A DNA stretch of 64,000 nucleotides from Kitasatospora sp. GAS204B (GCF_029892155.1 NZ_JARZAG010000021.1:62001-126000); one strand, 5' to 3'. Positions 8,939 through 18,398 are shown, counted from the first letter of the stretch. Program-made: numbers and translations. Notes: generated from the letters alone by a model not told the origin.

Positions 8939-11869
8939 TCAGGCCAGGCCGTGCAGCGTCCGCTCGACCTCGGCCGCCTCCCAGGGGAGGTTCAGCTGTC
9001 GAAACCGCCCCAGCGCTTCGACCAGGCACGACCTGGCCCGATCGGTGCGGTGCAGCCTGGCGCACGCCTCGCCGAGGGTCCGCAGCAGGTGGCCTTCGAG
9101 TTTGCCCGAGGCCTGCCGGGCCAGCGGGAGGGTCTCCTCGGCCGCCTGGACGGCGGCCCGCTCGCGCCCGGCGGCGAGATGGACCAGGGCGATCAGGCTG
9201 CCGGCGGCGACGTGATAGTCCGTCAGCCCGAAGCGGCGCAGCCGCCGGTGCGCGTGCTCGGCCTCGGCGAGGGCGGGGGCCAGGTCGCCGTCCAGGTGCA
9301 GCACCTTGGCGAGGTAGAAGCGACCGAGCGCCTCGGAGCTGGAGAGCTGCCCGCCGGTGAGTTCGGCGCCGCGGGTGGCGGTGGCCCGGGCCTGCGCGAG
9401 GTGCCCGCACTCGGCCTGGTTGACGGCGAGTTCGCCGAGCGTGAGGCCTTCGGCTTCGGCGTCGCCGAGTTCGCGGAAGACCGCGGCGGCCTCCGTCAGC
9501 ACGCTGATCGCCTCCTCGTGCTTCCGCAGCATCCGCGCGGTCCGGCCGAGGATTTGCAGGACCCGGGCCCGCAGCCCGCGCAACTCCCGTCCCTCGCAGA
9601 GCGGCAGAGCGCGGCCGAGTTCGGTGCCCGCCCGCGCATAGCAGGCGGTGTGCCAGAGCATGCCGCCGCGCACCGCGCGCGCCAGCGCCTCGGCACCACG
9701 CTCACCGCGGGCCAGGGCAGCGGCGGCGAGGTGCCCGGCGAGGTCGGCCACCGTGCTCGCGTAGGTGCAGCCGAAGAGGGCCGAGCCCATCGTGTCCAGC
9801 AGCGCGGCGGCCCCGGCCAGCGGCAGGCCGGGGTCCTGGCAGGCCCGGTGGATCACCGCGTGGTGCAGGGCGCTCTGCGTCAGCATCCAGGCGTTGGCCC
9901 GCTCGATCGTGTGGAAGGCCAGCCCCGGCGCGGTGGTCGTGGCCTCGATCGGGCTGCGCCGGGGCCGGCTGGCATGGTGCGCGGTCCGCTCGGCGTTGCG
10001 GGCGCTCGCCAGGCAGAAGTCGAGCAGCCGGGCGAACGCGGCGGTCACCGACCCGGGGGAGTCCTGCCGGGTGCTGCGCTGCCGGGCGAAGACCTTCACC
10101 AGGTCGTGGAAGCCGTACCGGTCGGCGGCCGGAGACTGCAGCAGGTTGAGGTCGACCAGCGTCTCCAGCAGTTCGCGGGTCCCGTCGAGGCCGTGGTCGA
10201 GCAGCGCGGCGGCGACGGGGAGCGCGAGTTCGGGTGCGTCGGGCAGCGCGAGCAGTCGCAGGGCGCGTGCCTGCGCCGCATCGAGCCGCGCGTAGGAGAG
10301 CGCGAGCACGGGCTCCACCGCGGCGGGGTGGCAGGCGAGTTCGGCGAGCCTGGTCGCCTCGTCGGCCAGGCTCGCGGCGAGCTGGCCGAGCGGCTGCGTG
10401 GGATCGGCGGCCAGGCGGGAGCCGGCCACCCGCAGCGCCAGCGGCAGCAGCCCGCAGGCGGTGGCGATCGCGGCCGCCGCCTCGGGTTCGGCCTGGATCC
10501 GGGCCCGCCCCGCGATGGCGGCGAGCAGGTCGAGCGCCTCGGACCGCTCGAGGGCGTCGAGGTGGAGGTGGTGGGCGCCCGGCAGCGCGGTCAGCCAGCC
10601 GCGGCTGGTGATCAGCACGGCGCAGGTCCTGGCACCCGGCAGCAGCGGGATCACCTGTGCGGCGTCGGCCGCGTTGTCGAGCAGGAGCAGCACCCGGCGC
10701 CCGGCCACGGTGGTGCGGTAGAGCGCGGCACGCTCGACCGGGTCGGCGGGGATCGCGCGGCCCGCCAGGCCGAGCGCGGCCAGCAGGGTGGCGAGCGCCT
10801 GGGCGGGGTCGATCGGGTCGGCCTCGGCACCTCGCAGGTCTAGGTGGAGCTGTCCGTCGGGGAAGCGCTCGCGCAGCGAGTGGGCGACGTGCAGGGCCAG
10901 CGTGGTCTTGCCGACTCCGCCGAGGCCGTTGACGGCCAGGACGGCCACGGCTGCCGGGTCCGGCCGGGAGAGCAGGGCGGTCAGCCGGGCGACCACCGTC
11001 TGGCGGCCCGTGAAGTCCCCGACACCGGCCGGCAGTTGGCGAGGCACCAGGGCCGGTGCCGAGCCAGCCGGCGCGGGGTCGGCGTGGCGGGTCCGGTCCA
11101 GCAGCGCGTCCAGGTCCGGGCAGTCCAGCCCCTCGGCGCGGTAGAACCGCCGGGCCTCGGCATGCACCGCCCGGGCCTCGGCCGGGCGGCCCGACCGGTG
11201 GAACTCCACCATCAGCAGCGCCCGGAAGCGCTCACGGAACGGGTGGGCGAAGACGGCCTGTTGGAGGTCGACGAGGCAGCAGGGGCTGTCCCCGAGCTCG
11301 ACGTCCAGGCCGAGTTTGGTCTCCAGCACCGCAAGCCGGCGTTCGGCCAGGTGTCGCCGCAGCTCGGCGGCGTGCCGTCCCGGCAGGCCCGCCAGCGGCT
11401 CACCCTGGTGCAGGGCGAGCGCCTGGGCCAGCAGGTCCCGGGCTCGCGGCCGCTCGCCGGCGCCGAGGGCTTCGTCGGCCTGTGCGACCAGGAAGTCGAA
11501 GGCGTCGACGTCCACTGCCTGAGCGGGCAGGTCGAGCCGGTAGCCGCCGTCGACCGTGACGAGCAGGTGCTCGGCGGCGTACCTGCGGAACTCCCGGCGC
11601 AGCCGGTAGACATGGGTGGCCAGCACGGAACGGGGCCGGCTCGGTGGGCGGTCCTCCTCGAAGACCCCGCCGCCGAGCGCGGCGACCGTCAGCACTCGGC
11701 CGGGCCGGGCCAGCAGCATGGCGAGGAAGGCCTGTTGCTGGCGCCGTCCCAGATCCAGCGGCTGCTCGCCGTGCCAGCCGCCCAGCGGGCCCAGCAGCCG
11801 GAAGCGCAGGCCGGCCCCGCCGCTCGGCACCGGCTTCTCCCGATCGGCCGGGCCACCGCTATCCGCCAC
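8939..11869 (-). CDS. AfsR/SARP family regulator with NB-ARC and TPR domains
   Basis: 976 residues from a GTG at 11869 (GGGGAG 5 nt upstream). Domains in order: OmpR-type winged helix (~20-105), full bacterial transcriptional activator domain (~110-255, with FRERFRALLMVEFHRSGRPAEA), NB-ARC NTPase (~285-560: P-loop VNGLGGVGKTTLA, Walker B RRVLLLLDNA, sensor-like AVLITSRG), winged helix, and C-terminal TPR-like helices (~690-976). This is the AfsR architecture, which activates secondary-metabolite or developmental genes in response to phosphorylation or nucleotide. Its start overlaps the stop of the upstream paralogue by 11 bp, so the two are translationally coupled. No biosynthetic cluster touches it in the window. 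Confidence 0.9.
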   Translation of the reverse strand: MADSGGPADREKPVPSGGAGLRFRLLGPLGGWHGEQPLDLGRRQQQAFLAMLLARPGRVLTVAALGGGVFEEDRPPSRPRSVLATHVYRLRREFRRYAAEHLLVTVDGGYRLDLPAQAVDVDAFDFLVAQADEALGAGERPRARDLLAQALALHQGEPLAGLPGRHAAELRRHLAERRLAVLETKLGLDVELGDSPCCLVDLQQAVFAHPFRERFRALLMVEFHRSGRPAEARAVHAEARRFYRAEGLDCPDLDALLDRTRHADPAPAGSAPALVPRQLPAGVGDFTGRQTVVARLTALLSRPDPAAVAVLAVNGLGGVGKTTLALHVAHSLRERFPDGQLHLDLRGAEADPIDPAQALATLLAALGLAGRAIPADPVERAALYRTTVAGRRVLLLLDNAADAAQVIPLLPGARTCAVLITSRGWLTALPGAHHLHLDALERSEALDLLAAIAGRARIQAEPEAAAAIATACGLLPLALRVAGSRLAADPTQPLGQLAASLADEATRLAELACHPAAVEPVLALSYARLDAAQARALRLLALPDAPELALPVAAALLDHGLDGTRELLETLVDLNLLQSPAADRYGFHDLVKVFARQRSTRQDSPGSVTAAFARLLDFCLASARNAERTAHHASRPRRSPIEATTTAPGLAFHTIERANAWMLTQSALHHAVIHRACQDPGLPLAGAAALLDTMGSALFGCTYASTVADLAGHLAAAALARGERGAEALARAVRGGMLWHTACYARAGTELGRALPLCEGRELRGLRARVLQILGRTARMLRKHEEAISVLTEAAAVFRELGDAEAEGLTLGELAVNQAECGHLAQARATATRGAELTGGQLSSSEALGRFYLAKVLHLDGDLAPALAEAEHAHRRLRRFGLTDYHVAAGSLIALVHLAAGRERAAVQAAEETLPLARQASGKLEGHLLRTLGEACARLHRTDRARSCLVEALGRFRQLNLPWEAAEVERTLHGLA

Positions 11870-13151
11870 ACTTCTCCCCTCCGCCGGCCGCCGGAACCAG
11901 CGCGGAGATGGACCAGGCCGGGCGGCGCACCAGCAGGTCGGCCGAGCGGCGCAGCGGACCCGGCAGGTGGTCGCAGGCGGCGGCCAGTGCTCGTGCGGCC
12001 ACCGGCTCAACGTCGAGCCGCTGCGGACCGAGCACCCGGCCGAGCAGCACCTGCGCCTCCTCGGGGGTCATCCGGCCGACGCCGACGGTGTGGCCGGCCG
12101 CCGCGCCACCGGCGTCCTCACCCGGTCCGTCGACCGTGACGAGGGTGGCGCAGCCGGCTGTCGCGGGCAGCAACGGGCGGACCTGGTCCATGGCGGCGAC
12201 GCCGTCGAGGACGACCAGCACCCGGCGCCCGGCCAGCAGCCGGTGGTAGAGCAGGCGGCGGTCGTCCTGGCTCACCGGCACCGCGTGCTCCTCGATGCCC
12301 AGCGCCCGCACGAACGCCGCCAGGATCCCGGGTACCGCGCCGGGGCCGGTGCCGTGCAGATCCGCGTACAGCTGCCCGTCCGGATAGCCGGCCCCGGCCA
12401 GGTGGGCGGCGTGCACCGCCAGCGCGCTCTTGCCGGCCCCGCGCGGTCCGGTCACCATGACCAGCGGTGCCGTCGGCCGAGCGGAAACGGTCAAGGCCTG
12501 CGCGATCGAGGCCAGTTGGGCCCGGCGCCCGGTGAAGTCGGCGAGATCGGAGGGCAGCTGGAAGGGCCGCCGGACCGCCCGGGCAGCCGGCACCGGGCCG
12601 CGCCGGCCGGCGAGTTCGAGGTCCAGTTCGTGGCAGCGCCGCATCGCCTCGTCCCGCCGACCGGCCAGCAGGCGGCGCTCGTGCGCCGCGAACGGCCCCG
12701 GCACCTCGTCCAGGGCCGGGCCCGACCACAGCTGCAGCGCACCGGAGAGCAGGGTCCGGGCCCGCTCCGGCTGCCAGTTCCGGCGGGCGGTGGCGGCCTC
12801 GGCGAGTGCGCCCAGGAAGGCCGTCCGGTCGACGGCCTGCGGATCCGCGTCCAGCCGGTACCCCTTGCCCTCGTGCCGCAGGACGCTCGCGCCGGCCCGC
12901 TCCGGGCCGGCACCGTCCAGCGCCTTGCGGAGCCGGTACACGTGGCCGGGCAGCGCGCCGACCCGGTCCGGCGCCTCGTCCCCCTCCTCGCCCCACACCC
13001 CCTCGACGATCTCGCCGACCGGTACGGGCCGCCCCGCGGCGGCGAGGAGCACCGCGAGCACGGCCCGGTCCCGGGCCCGGTTGATCCGCAGTTCGCGGCC
13101 CGCCCGCCAGGCCCGCAGCGGACCGAGGACGGTGAAGTGCAGCTCCGGCAC
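11859..13151 (-). CDS. Shortened SARP/NB-ARC regulator
   Basis: 430 residues from a GTG at 13151 (GGAGAAG just upstream). An OmpR-type winged helix (~1-95) is followed by only the first half of a BTAD (to RRCHELDLELAGRR, ~185). The second half, normally with the RERLxALLMxALYRxGRxAEAL pattern, is missing, and the chain goes straight into an NB-ARC domain (FTGRRAQLASI, P-loop VTGPRGAGKSALA, Walker B RRVLVVLDGVA). It stops soon after the NTPase core with no TPR region. The reading frame is clean, so it may be a stable variant working with the coupled AfsR-like protein downstream. Whether it still binds DNA cooperatively is uncertain. Confidence 0.8.
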   Translation of the reverse strand: MPELHFTVLGPLRAWRAGRELRINRARDRAVLAVLLAAAGRPVPVGEIVEGVWGEEGDEAPDRVGALPGHVYRLRKALDGAGPERAGASVLRHEGKGYRLDADPQAVDRTAFLGALAEAATARRNWQPERARTLLSGALQLWSGPALDEVPGPFAAHERRLLAGRRDEAMRRCHELDLELAGRRGPVPAARAVRRPFQLPSDLADFTGRRAQLASIAQALTVSARPTAPLVMVTGPRGAGKSALAVHAAHLAGAGYPDGQLYADLHGTGPGAVPGILAAFVRALGIEEHAVPVSQDDRRLLYHRLLAGRRVLVVLDGVAAMDQVRPLLPATAGCATLVTVDGPGEDAGGAAAGHTVGVGRMTPEEAQVLLGRVLGPQRLDVEPVAARALAAACDHLPGPLRRSADLLVRRPAWSISALVPAAGGGEKCGG

Positions 13152-13309
13152 GGGCTTCTCCAGCGTGCAGAGGTCGACAGCCCGTCATTCTATCGATTCG
13201 TAGACGGAGTTGGTGGAGAACGCCGACTGCCAGGCGCGCACGGTGCGGAGCGCGCCACCCCGGCGCGCGCCTACCGGCCCGTGCATCGAGTGGGGCATCC
13301 GGGGAAAGG

Positions 13310-14167
13310 TCATGCCGCCGTTCCCGTCAGCAGCGCGGTGGCGGCCCAGAGCCTGCCCGCGGCCTCGGTGTCGCGTGCGGCCCGGGAGGGCCGGCCGACC
13401 TTCGGATGGCCCTTGATGCCGCCCGGGCCGTCCGGGCCGATGTAGGAATTGCCCGGCAGGTCCTGAGTCGCGGCGAACAGTGTCGGCAACGCGCCGTGCT
13501 CGGGATCGTTGAGGAAGAATCGGAACTTATTGATCCGGTTGGCTGCGGAACGGCTCGCCAACGACGTGGTGGCGATCCCCGGGTGCGCGACCATGGAGCG
13601 CACCGGGCTGCCGGCCTCGGTCAACCGCCGTTGCAGCTCCAGCGAGAAGAGGAGCAGGTCGAGCTTGGAGTCGCTGTACGCGTCCATCGGCTTGTACGGC
13701 CGCCGCTCCCAGTTCAGGTCCTCCGGCCGGGCGTGCCCCATCCGATGCAACTGGGACGCGACGTGCACCACCCGGTCGGTGATGCGCGGCAGCAACAGGT
13801 TCGTCAACGCGAACGGCCCGAAGTAGTTGGTCGCGGTCTGCAGGTCCAGCCCGTCCGCCGTCCTGCTGAGCGGGACGTCCATCACACCCGCGTTGTTGAC
13901 CAGCACGTCCACCTCCCCGGTCCACTCCGTCGCGAAGGCACGCACCGACTCCAGGCTCGACACGTCCAGGCGCCGCACCTCGGTGCGGCCCGTGATCCCG
14001 GCCGACGCGGCCTCGCCCTTGGCGACATCGCGCACCGCGAGCACGACCCGGGCGCCGACCCGGGCCAACTCCCGCGCGGTGACCAGGCCGATCCCGCTCG
14101 ACGCACCGGTGACGATCACCGTGCGGCCCGACAGGTCCGGCAGCTCAGCCGCCGTCCACTTCGACAT
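13310..14167 (-). CDS. SDR-family NAD(P)-dependent oxidoreductase
   Basis: 285 residues. Rossmann motif VIVTGASSGIGLVTA (~17-31), NNAG motif VDVLVNNAGVM, and the Tyr-x-x-x-Lys pair in AYSDSKLDLLLF. The middle shows the LDVSSLESVRAFA and HVASQLHRMG patterns of the retinol-dehydrogenase/WW-domain-oxidoreductase-like SDRs. ATG at 14167 has GAGGAG 7 nt upstream. Divergently transcribed from an XRE regulator, a common actinobacterial pair in which the regulator controls the SDR. Substrate unknown. Confidence 0.88.
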   Translation of the reverse strand: MSKWTAAELPDLSGRTVIVTGASSGIGLVTARELARVGARVVLAVRDVAKGEAASAGITGRTEVRRLDVSSLESVRAFATEWTGEVDVLVNNAGVMDVPLSRTADGLDLQTATNYFGPFALTNLLLPRITDRVVHVASQLHRMGHARPEDLNWERRPYKPMDAYSDSKLDLLLFSLELQRRLTEAGSPVRSMVAHPGIATTSLASRSAANRINKFRFFLNDPEHGALPTLFAATQDLPGNSYIGPDGPGGIKGHPKVGRPSRAARDTEAAGRLWAATALLTGTAA

Positions 14168-14285
14168 GAGGCTCTCCTCGATCCGTGATCGACGCGAGCC
14201 GCAAGGTCCTGGGCCCGTCGTCCGCCGCCGTGGCGGTGGACACGAGTAGACGCCGCGCCCGAGGAGGCGACAAGGACCCGCCGAG

Positions 14286-14306
14286 CCACTGAACGCCGGA
14301 CAGTGG
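14286..14306. promoter_or_regulatory. Candidate operator between SDR and XRE genes
   Basis: CCACTG (14286-14291) and CAGTGG (14301-14306) form an inverted repeat with a 9-bp spacer in the 215-bp divergent intergenic region, 77 bp upstream of the XRE start. A further AGTGG copy lies ~26 bp downstream. Assignment to the XRE protein is inference. Confidence 0.35.
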
Positions 14307-14382
14307 ATACCGGACCCGGCGCCCGTCGATAGTGGAACCAGCGGCGCCGGCAACCGGCCCGCCACACGAACGGGATGAGGAC

Positions 14383-15225
14383 ATGGACCGGGACGAACTC
14401 GGGCACTTCCTGCGCAGCCGGCGCGAAGCCCTGCAACCCGAGGACGTCGGCCTGCCCGGCCGGACCCGCCGACGCACCGCCGGCCTGCGCCGCGAGGACG
14501 TGGCCGAGCTGTCGGGCATGTCGGCGGACTACTACGCCCGCCTCGAACGCGGAAACGGCCCGCAGCCCTCCGAACAGATGACCGCCGCCCTCGCCCGCGG
14601 CCTGCGACTCTCCCTCGACGAACGCGACCACCTGTTCCTGCTCGCCGGCCACCGCGCCCCGCTCCGCGCCCTGCGGGCCGAGCACGTCAGCCCCGGCCTG
14701 ATGCGGGTGCTCGACCGGCTCGACGACACCCCCGCGCAGATCATGGGCGCGCTCGGCGAGACGCTCGCCCAGACCAGGCTCGCCACCGCGCTGTTCGGCG
14801 ACGAGACCAAGCACACCGGCCCCACCCGAAGCGCCGTCTACCGCTGGTTCACCCACCCCGACGCCCGCCGCCTCTACCCCGCCGAGGACCACCCCCACCA
14901 CAGCCGCGTCCACGTCGCCCAACTGCGGACCGTCGTCACGCAGCACGGTCCGCAGTCACCTGCCGCACAACTGGCCCACACCTTGACCGGCCTGAGCACG
15001 GAGTTCGCCGACCTCTGGAACGGCCACCAGGTCGGACTGCGTTACACGGAGCAGAAGCGGTTCATCCACCCGGAAGTCGGCCGGCTCGACCTCTACTGCC
15101 AGTTCCTGCTCGACCCGGATCGAACCCACGTGCTGCTGATCCTCACCGCCACGCCTGGCAGCGAGAGTTACGAGAAGCTCGCCCTGCTGGCGGTCCTCGG
15201 CGCGCAGCACCTCGCTCCCGGCTGA
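14383..15225 (+). CDS. XRE-family regulator with MmyB-like ligand domain
   Basis: 280 residues. The helix-turn-helix is N-terminal (~1-75): LGHFLRSRREALQPEDVGLP, TAGLRREDVAELSGMSADYY and ARLERGNGPQPSEQ. This arrangement, with the RTAGLRREDVA phrase, is characteristic of the HTH plus MmyB-like (PAS-like) regulators common in streptomycetes. The C-terminal domain contains RWFTHPDARRLYP and TGLSTEFADLWNGHQV, both typical. ATG at 14383 after GAGG. Likely represses or activates the divergent SDR in response to a small hydrophobic ligand. Confidence 0.9.
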   Translation: MDRDELGHFLRSRREALQPEDVGLPGRTRRRTAGLRREDVAELSGMSADYYARLERGNGPQPSEQMTAALARGLRLSLDERDHLFLLAGHRAPLRALRAEHVSPGLMRVLDRLDDTPAQIMGALGETLAQTRLATALFGDETKHTGPTRSAVYRWFTHPDARRLYPAEDHPHHSRVHVAQLRTVVTQHGPQSPAAQLAHTLTGLSTEFADLWNGHQVGLRYTEQKRFIHPEVGRLDLYCQFLLDPDRTHVLLILTATPGSESYEKLALLAVLGAQHLAPG

Positions 15226-15229
15226 CGGG

Positions 15230-15700
15230 TCAGCGGGCGGTGGAGCTGCTGGGCACGCGTCGGCTTTCGGTGGTCTGCGTCGTTCTGAGGGCGGTCAGCA
15301 GGACGGTGGCGGCCGTGATCAGGAGGGTGCCCTCCACGACGACGCTGATGAGGCCCAGGGGTTCGGTCCAGTTGCCCTTGTCGTCGTTGTAGTCGGGCAG
15401 ACCGGGGCCTCGGGAGAGGATGAAGCCGAGCAGCGGGCCGAGGGCGACTCCCATGGCGAGCAGCCAGTCGACGGGGTAGGCGTCGCGGGGCACGCGTTGC
15501 CGGGTGCCGGCGAGGAGCAGCGCCGCGCAGAGCACGCCGGTCGCCTCCAGCAGGTAGTAGCCGATGCCGACGTAGTGCGGTGTCTTGTCGCCGGGGAAGC
15601 CTCCCTGGTCCTGGACGTGGATCCAGGACACGGCGAGGCAGAGCAGCGCGGCGACCACTCTGGGGAGTAAGCGGGCACGGTCGAGCGAGGGCATGGACAT
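15230..15700 (-). CDS. Four-helix membrane protein, unknown
   Basis: 156 residues; GGAGG 5 nt before the ATG at 15700. Hydrophobic segments: VVAALLCLAVSWIHVQDQ, YYLLEATGVLCAALLLAG, WLLAMGVALGPLLGFILSR and ISVVVEGTLLITAATVLLTAL. The loops carry HVQDQGGFPGDKTPHYVGIGYY and LPDYNDDKGNWTEPLG; the latter Asp/Asn-rich loop between helices 3 and 4 is distinctive. It converges on the XRE gene with 4 bp between the stops. I do not recognise a functional family. Confidence 0.65.
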   Translation of the reverse strand: MSMPSLDRARLLPRVVAALLCLAVSWIHVQDQGGFPGDKTPHYVGIGYYLLEATGVLCAALLLAGTRQRVPRDAYPVDWLLAMGVALGPLLGFILSRGPGLPDYNDDKGNWTEPLGLISVVVEGTLLITAATVLLTALRTTQTTESRRVPSSSTAR

Positions 15701-15889
15701 GGGAGCCTCCGGGGCATCAGGGCAGGAGCGCGTCGGTGAGCCGCCGCTGGAGGCGGACTTGACGCTGTGCCTTCAATGCTGACGAGATGTCAGCCGAGTT
15801 GCCATGTTCCTGTCCTCTGAGAACCCTCTGAATAGCGACCCGGCAGCCCTGACCCGCACCGCGCCCGCTCGGTCACTCCCGCCCGGTGG

Positions 15890-16624
15890 TCACCGGCCAA
15901 CCGTGGTCGACGCGGCGGTGGCGAGGATGCCGGCGGTGGTCAGGCCGGCGCTGCGGGCGTGTTCCGCTTGGGCCGGGCGGCAGCGGTTCTGGTCCGGGTC
16001 GTACTCGGTCATGATCACGCCCGCGTGGTCGGAGGCGGGTGTTTCGAGGTGCGCCGACCACCCGTGGTCCCGCAGGGCGTCGCGGAATTCCTCCGAGTAG
16101 CGGCTGCTCACCAGCGCGTCCGAGGTGCCGTGGACGAGCCAGACGGGACTCGGCGCGAGAGCGGGGCGGGACAGCTCGGCCGTCGGGCTGGTGCCGGTGA
16201 TCCGGGACGGCCGGTCGTAGCGGCCCGCGATGCCGACCGCGGCCGTCGGGCGCCAACCGTCGACGGCCTCGGGGGCCAGGGCGAGGCTCACCGCCGCCGA
16301 GGCCCCGGCCGACCAGCCGGCCAGCACCGTGCGGTCGGCGTCACCCCCGTGCGAGGCGGCGTGCTCGCGGACGAACCGGAGGGATTCGAGGAGGTGGCCG
16401 CGGCCGCCGTCCTCGGCGTCGGGGCGCCAGTCGGGAACGTAGACGAGCAGGCCCTGCCGGGCCGTTGCCTCGGCCAGGGGTGCCAGCACGTCCCGTTCAT
16501 CGGGACCGATGCCGTGCCAGAGGAGCACGACGGGTGCCGGGCCGGCCGGCGTGGGCCGGTAGATGTCGATCGACTTGGCGCCGGGTCCGTAGGTCGAGGT
16601 GGTGACTTCGAGGTTTGCCGTCAT
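15890..16624 (-). CDS. Alpha/beta-hydrolase (esterase/dienelactone-hydrolase-like)
   Basis: 244 residues. Oxyanion segment LLWHGIGPDERD, nucleophile elbow LAGWSAGASAAVS (G-W-S-A-G), probable acid in VHGTSDALVSS, and His in TPASDHAGVIMTEYD. All three catalytic residues are therefore present. The N-terminal SIDIYRPTPAGPAPVVLLWHG resembles carboxylesterases of the BD-FAE group. No signal peptide, so cytoplasmic. It lies 49 bp after the MAB_1171c-type gene on the same strand and may be the last gene of that operon. Its ribosome site is weak (AAAGAG, ~12 nt). Substrate unknown. Confidence 0.8.
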   Translation of the reverse strand: MTANLEVTTSTYGPGAKSIDIYRPTPAGPAPVVLLWHGIGPDERDVLAPLAEATARQGLLVYVPDWRPDAEDGGRGHLLESLRFVREHAASHGGDADRTVLAGWSAGASAAVSLALAPEAVDGWRPTAAVGIAGRYDRPSRITGTSPTAELSRPALAPSPVWLVHGTSDALVSSRYSEEFRDALRDHGWSAHLETPASDHAGVIMTEYDPDQNRCRPAQAEHARSAGLTTAGILATAASTTVGR

Positions 16625-16673
16625 GGCGTGTCGGTGCTCTTTCCGCTGGTGTTCTTCTGGTTCGCCCAGTCCA

Positions 16674-17879
16674 TCAAGTGGCATCCTCGTGCGCGGCGGC
16701 GGTCGCGAAGTGGGCGGCGATGCGCAGCAGTGCGCGAACGTCGTCGTCCGGCGTGCGGACCTCGTCGCGGTCGCCCGCGTCGGCGTAGGCGGTCGGGGCC
16801 TTCGGTGATTCGTTGCGGTGGTAGGCCGTCAGCGCCCCGCGGAGTTGGTCGGCGGTGACCGCGGCGGCCAGCTCGGCGCCCCGCAGCCCGGCGCTCGTGT
16901 GACGCGTCTCGGCCGCGTGGCGCACGGATGCGTCCAGGTGGTGGCGCAAGGCCCACTGGCCGTCCCGGATCTCCACGGTGCGCCGGTACAGGTGCCAGGT
17001 GGCACCCCAGACGGGCGGGCGGTCCGCCGAGGCGTGCCGGGAGGTCTGCAGCGCGATGGTGGGCAGGGCGTCGTGCACCCGGTGCCACAGCGGTGCGAGG
17101 CGTTGGTAGTTGCGATAGGCGCTCGCCCAGGCCCGGGCCCTCGGGACGGCGTGCACGGCCAGCGTGGGAATGAAGAATCCGGTGAGTTGGAGCGTGGTGC
17201 CGCCGTCGGCGCAGAGCCAGGCGAAGTTCTCCGCCTGCGCCGACGCATGGGGGAGGCCGAAGACCGCGGTTGCGACGTCCACGAGTCGGACCGCGCTGTA
17301 GCCGAAGGTCAGCAGTGCCCCCGCGCCCACGACGCGCAGACCACGGGCGATCCATGGCTCGCCCGTGCCGCCGGCCCGCCGCCAGCAGACCACGGCGGCG
17401 ATGCCCTCCCCGATGGCATAGGCACCGATGTAGAGCGTCAGGAACGCCTGATAGATGCCGCTGTGGATGTACTTGGCCGTGAAGGCCTGCGGGGAGACCG
17501 CGCCGGTGACGGGCAGCAGGAGGAACAGCGTCGCCAGTGCGGCGATGACCGCCGCCCCGGCCGCGAGGCAGAGCCGGACCGTCCTGCGGGCCTTCTCCGG
17601 CGGCAGGACCCAGTGGGCCAGCACGATGAGCTCCAGCGTCTCCAGCGCCGTGACGATGCCGAAGGAGGCCAGGATGCCGATGGCCGGGTTGCCGGTCGTG
17701 CGGCCCAGAAACGCCCAGACCGGATCGAGGGACACCAGGAAGGAGAAGCCGGAGAGACCGTACATGCCGACCAGGGCGGTCAGCGCCCGGTCCCGGCCCA
17801 GGTGTCGCGGTGGGCAGAGCAGTATCAGGAAGCCGGTGACGGCCAGGGTCAGACAGACCGGGTGCAGGAACTGCTGCAT
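16674..17879 (-). CDS. MAB_1171c-type putative transporter with DUF6545-like cytoplasmic domain
   Basis: 401 residues. Residues ~1-245 contain about seven hydrophobic helices (LTLAVTGFLILLCPP, IGILASFGIVTALETLELIVLAHW, CLAAGAAVIAALATLFLLLP and others). The C-terminal ~150 residues are soluble, starting around LAPLWHRVHDALP and containing LYRRTVEIRDGQWALRHHL, the hallmark of DUF6545. The family is called a putative transporter but has no demonstrated substrate. The gene starts 9 bp after an ImmA-like protease stop; XRE, protease and this protein form a conserved actinobacterial trio. A membrane sensor or effector of that module is the likely role, by inference. Confidence 0.8.
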   Translation of the reverse strand: MQQFLHPVCLTLAVTGFLILLCPPRHLGRDRALTALVGMYGLSGFSFLVSLDPVWAFLGRTTGNPAIGILASFGIVTALETLELIVLAHWVLPPEKARRTVRLCLAAGAAVIAALATLFLLLPVTGAVSPQAFTAKYIHSGIYQAFLTLYIGAYAIGEGIAAVVCWRRAGGTGEPWIARGLRVVGAGALLTFGYSAVRLVDVATAVFGLPHASAQAENFAWLCADGGTTLQLTGFFIPTLAVHAVPRARAWASAYRNYQRLAPLWHRVHDALPTIALQTSRHASADRPPVWGATWHLYRRTVEIRDGQWALRHHLDASVRHAAETRHTSAGLRGAELAAAVTADQLRGALTAYHRNESPKAPTAYADAGDRDEVRTPDDDVRALLRIAAHFATAAAHEDAT

Positions 17880-17888
17880 GGACCCGTG

Positions 17889-18398
17889 TCACCGCCTTTC
17901 GCGCAGCAACGTGTCCGCCACCGGATCGTCGCCTTGGCGGCGCGGGCCCGGGCGGTGTGCGTGGCGCTGCAGGTAGGTGCCGATCAACTCCGCCTCCTCC
18001 TCGTCGTCGTGTTCGTAACTCGTGCGGCCCAGCATCATCTTGACCACCCTCGGGTCGAGGTCGGGGACCAGCCGGTCGGCGACCGGCTTGGCCGACGGGG
18101 CCGACGGGAGGACCGGCAGACCCTGGTGGTTGCGGAGGATGTGTCCGAGCTCGTGCGCGATGATGTGGTCCTGGTGGGCGGGGCTGGTGTCCGGGTGGAC
18201 GAAGATGTAGTCCGTGCTCTGCGAGCGGATCCAGAGGCCGCACAAGCCCTGCGCGATGTCCTCGGCGATGGGGAGGGTCCGGATCGGGTAACCGGAGAGG
18301 TTCTCGACGACCGGGAAGAGCTCGCGCACGCTGCTGACGCGCGGCAGGTCCAGGCCACGCACGAAGCGCCGGCAACTGCTGCGCAGGCCGCCTCTCAT
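17889..18398 (-). CDS. ImmA/IrrE-family metallo-endopeptidase
   Basis: 169 residues. Zinc motif HIIAHELGHILRNH (HExxH) is at about residues 80-86, with acidic DDEEEAELIGTYL downstream supplying the probable third ligand Glu (E in EEAELI). ATG at 18398 overlaps the stop of the XRE gene (ATGA, 4 bp), so translation is coupled. ImmA-type proteases cleave a cognate XRE repressor (as in ICEBs1) or a DdrO-like repressor after stress; the coupled gene upstream is the obvious target. No signal peptide; cytoplasmic. Confidence 0.88.
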   Translation of the reverse strand: MRGGLRSSCRRFVRGLDLPRVSSVRELFPVVENLSGYPIRTLPIAEDIAQGLCGLWIRSQSTDYIFVHPDTSPAHQDHIIAHELGHILRNHQGLPVLPSAPSAKPVADRLVPDLDPRVVKMMLGRTSYEHDDEEEAELIGTYLQRHAHRPGPRRQGDDPVADTLLRERR

